A DNA stretch of 64,000 nt. Origin: Luidia sarsii (lineage: Eukaryota; Echinodermata; Asteroidea; Paxillosida; Luidiidae). The first letter of the stretch is position 1. Each line of letters opens with the position of its first letter. The DNA is taken from NCBI GenBank assembly GCA_949987565.1, contig OX465110.1, positions 7,680,018-7,744,017 of the forward strand, read 5' to 3'. Both the position numbers and the translations under genes were made by a program. Positions 63,937-64,000 of the stretch are shown here, piece after piece. The notes beneath the pieces were generated by a model. It made no database searches. It had not been told where the DNA came from and saw only the letters and a list, made by a program, of their open reading frames with translations.

Positions 63937-64000
63937 TTGGCCTCCAGTGAGGCCTTGGAAAAGGCAATCGATCAGGATCAAGAAATCTCAAATCGGACAT
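63937..64000. repeat. Partial monomer at right edge
   Basis: The last 64 bases are the start of another monomer, cut at the end of the window. It carries the GATCAGG variant also seen at 60553-60559, which lies one 3417-bp higher-order unit to the left. The array therefore continues past the right edge, in phase with the 15-mer block. Confidence 0.9.

Larger units (their letters stand above)
1..64000. repeat. 228-bp satellite DNA array, about 280 tandem monomers
   Basis: The same 228-bp unit follows itself head to tail across the full window, always in one orientation. The first unit start (TTGGC motif) is at 128 and the last at 63937; this interval is 280 units of 228 bp minus 31 bases, so small deletions slightly outnumber insertions. 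A consensus built by eye has about 93 G+C in 228 (41%) and 4 CpGs against about 9 expected. Monomers differ by scattered substitutions and single-base indels, and particular combinations of variants recur at multi-monomer spacing (higher-order repeats). There are no spacers, no inverted copies, no inserted transposons and no flanking unique DNA. The content fits eukaryotic satellite DNA; centromeric versus other heterochromatic location cannot be decided from sequence. I do not recognise the family. Confidence 0.97.
56071..64000. repeat. 15-mer higher-order repeat (3416-3417 bp), reaching the right edge
   Basis: Sequence starting in the monomer at about 55965-56193 recurs at 59381-59609 and 62798-63026: offsets are 3416 and 3417 (15 x 228 minus 4 and minus 3). 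Markers are GGATAGAAAAAC, GTTAAGATGG, GCAATCGAACAGG with AAAAATAACTTAC, GTCAATCGACTAGG, GAGATCATTGAAAG, then GATGGAGGTAAAAC. The ends of copies 1 and 2 agree but their middles differ: copy 1 has an internal 6-mer duplication, whereas copy 2 (60975-62342) carries monomers of the ACAGTTGGAG and ATCAGGGAGG classes typical of 45-55 kb. Equal length with different content suggests replacement of the middle rather than simple copying. Confidence 0.85.

Noticed and set aside
1..64000. Hundreds of 61-71-codon ORFs on both strands as real small genes
   Set aside because: They are the same monomer read again and again. The long plus-strand versions need TTG starts, stops recur at every junction, there is no recognisable domain, and both strands are open at once. 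I kept one example of each only to document the pattern.
1..64000. CRISPR array
   Set aside because: The repeats are contiguous with no unique spacers, the unit is 228 bp, and there is no cas-like gene.
1..64000. Tandem RNA gene cluster (5S rRNA, tRNA, snRNA)
   Set aside because: I find no 5S internal control region, no tRNA A and B boxes with a foldable cloverleaf, and no snRNA-like Sm site in the monomer.
1..64000. Prokaryotic or phage origin
   Set aside because: Sixty-four kilobases with no gene, and a multi-level higher-order satellite structure, are not known from bacterial or phage genomes.
1..64000. Transposon or retroelement insertions within the array
   Set aside because: The 228-bp phase runs through the window with only small indels, which leaves no room for an insertion.

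Overview
The whole 64-kb window is one uninterrupted head-to-tail tandem array of a 228-bp monomer. It holds about 280 complete copies, with a partial copy at each edge. No unique sequence, ordinary gene, RNA gene, transposon or array boundary is visible. A consensus monomer is about 41% GC and has only 4 CpGs where base composition predicts about 9. The scale, the higher-order organisation and the lack of interspersed genes point to satellite DNA (centromeric, pericentromeric, subtelomeric or other heterochromatic) from a eukaryote. I do not recognise the monomer family and cannot name the organism.

The array is a mosaic of multi-monomer blocks that were copied tandemly, so it has higher-order repeats (HORs) of several sizes. 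Reading left to right: a 22-mer (5015 bp) is repeated at 0.1-8.8 kb; 6-mers (1367-1368 bp) occur at 7.9-10.2 and 10.4-13.1 kb; a 10-mer offset occurs at 13.8-16.8 kb; a 9-mer (2052 bp) at 18.6-22.2 kb; a 17-mer (3874 bp) containing a nested 9-mer (2051 bp) at 25.2-34.1 kb; a 10-mer/13-mer mosaic at 34.5-39.8 kb; 10-mer and 6-mer blocks at 43-50 kb; a 12-mer (2734 bp) at 49.4-54.9 kb; and a 15-mer (3416-3417 bp) with an internal 6-mer from 56 kb to the right edge. Copies within a block are almost identical while neighbouring monomers differ more, which is the signature of repeated unequal exchange or amplification.

Two large domains can be told apart. Left of about 38.2 kb roughly 48 monomers carry an alternative junction (core GGCAAGWTAAAAGGCC). 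Right of it every junction is the hairpin-forming GGCCTCCAGYGAGGCC, and other variant classes take over (a three-substitution AGATCCTTGAAAG class and a one-base-deletion frameshift class).

The monomer is exactly 76 codons long, so frame is kept from copy to copy on both strands, but conserved stops in every copy exclude one long polyprotein. The longest recurring ATG-initiated ORF is a 61-codon ORF on the minus strand, intact in roughly nine tenths of monomers. The minus strand of nearly every monomer also carries what looks like a complete splicing cassette: a GTAAGT donor, a TATTAAC branch-like site, a pyrimidine tract and an AG acceptor. It would define a 62-nt exon and a 166-nt intron, repeated about 280 times. 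Whether this is used is unknown, but it is the most unusual signal in the window.
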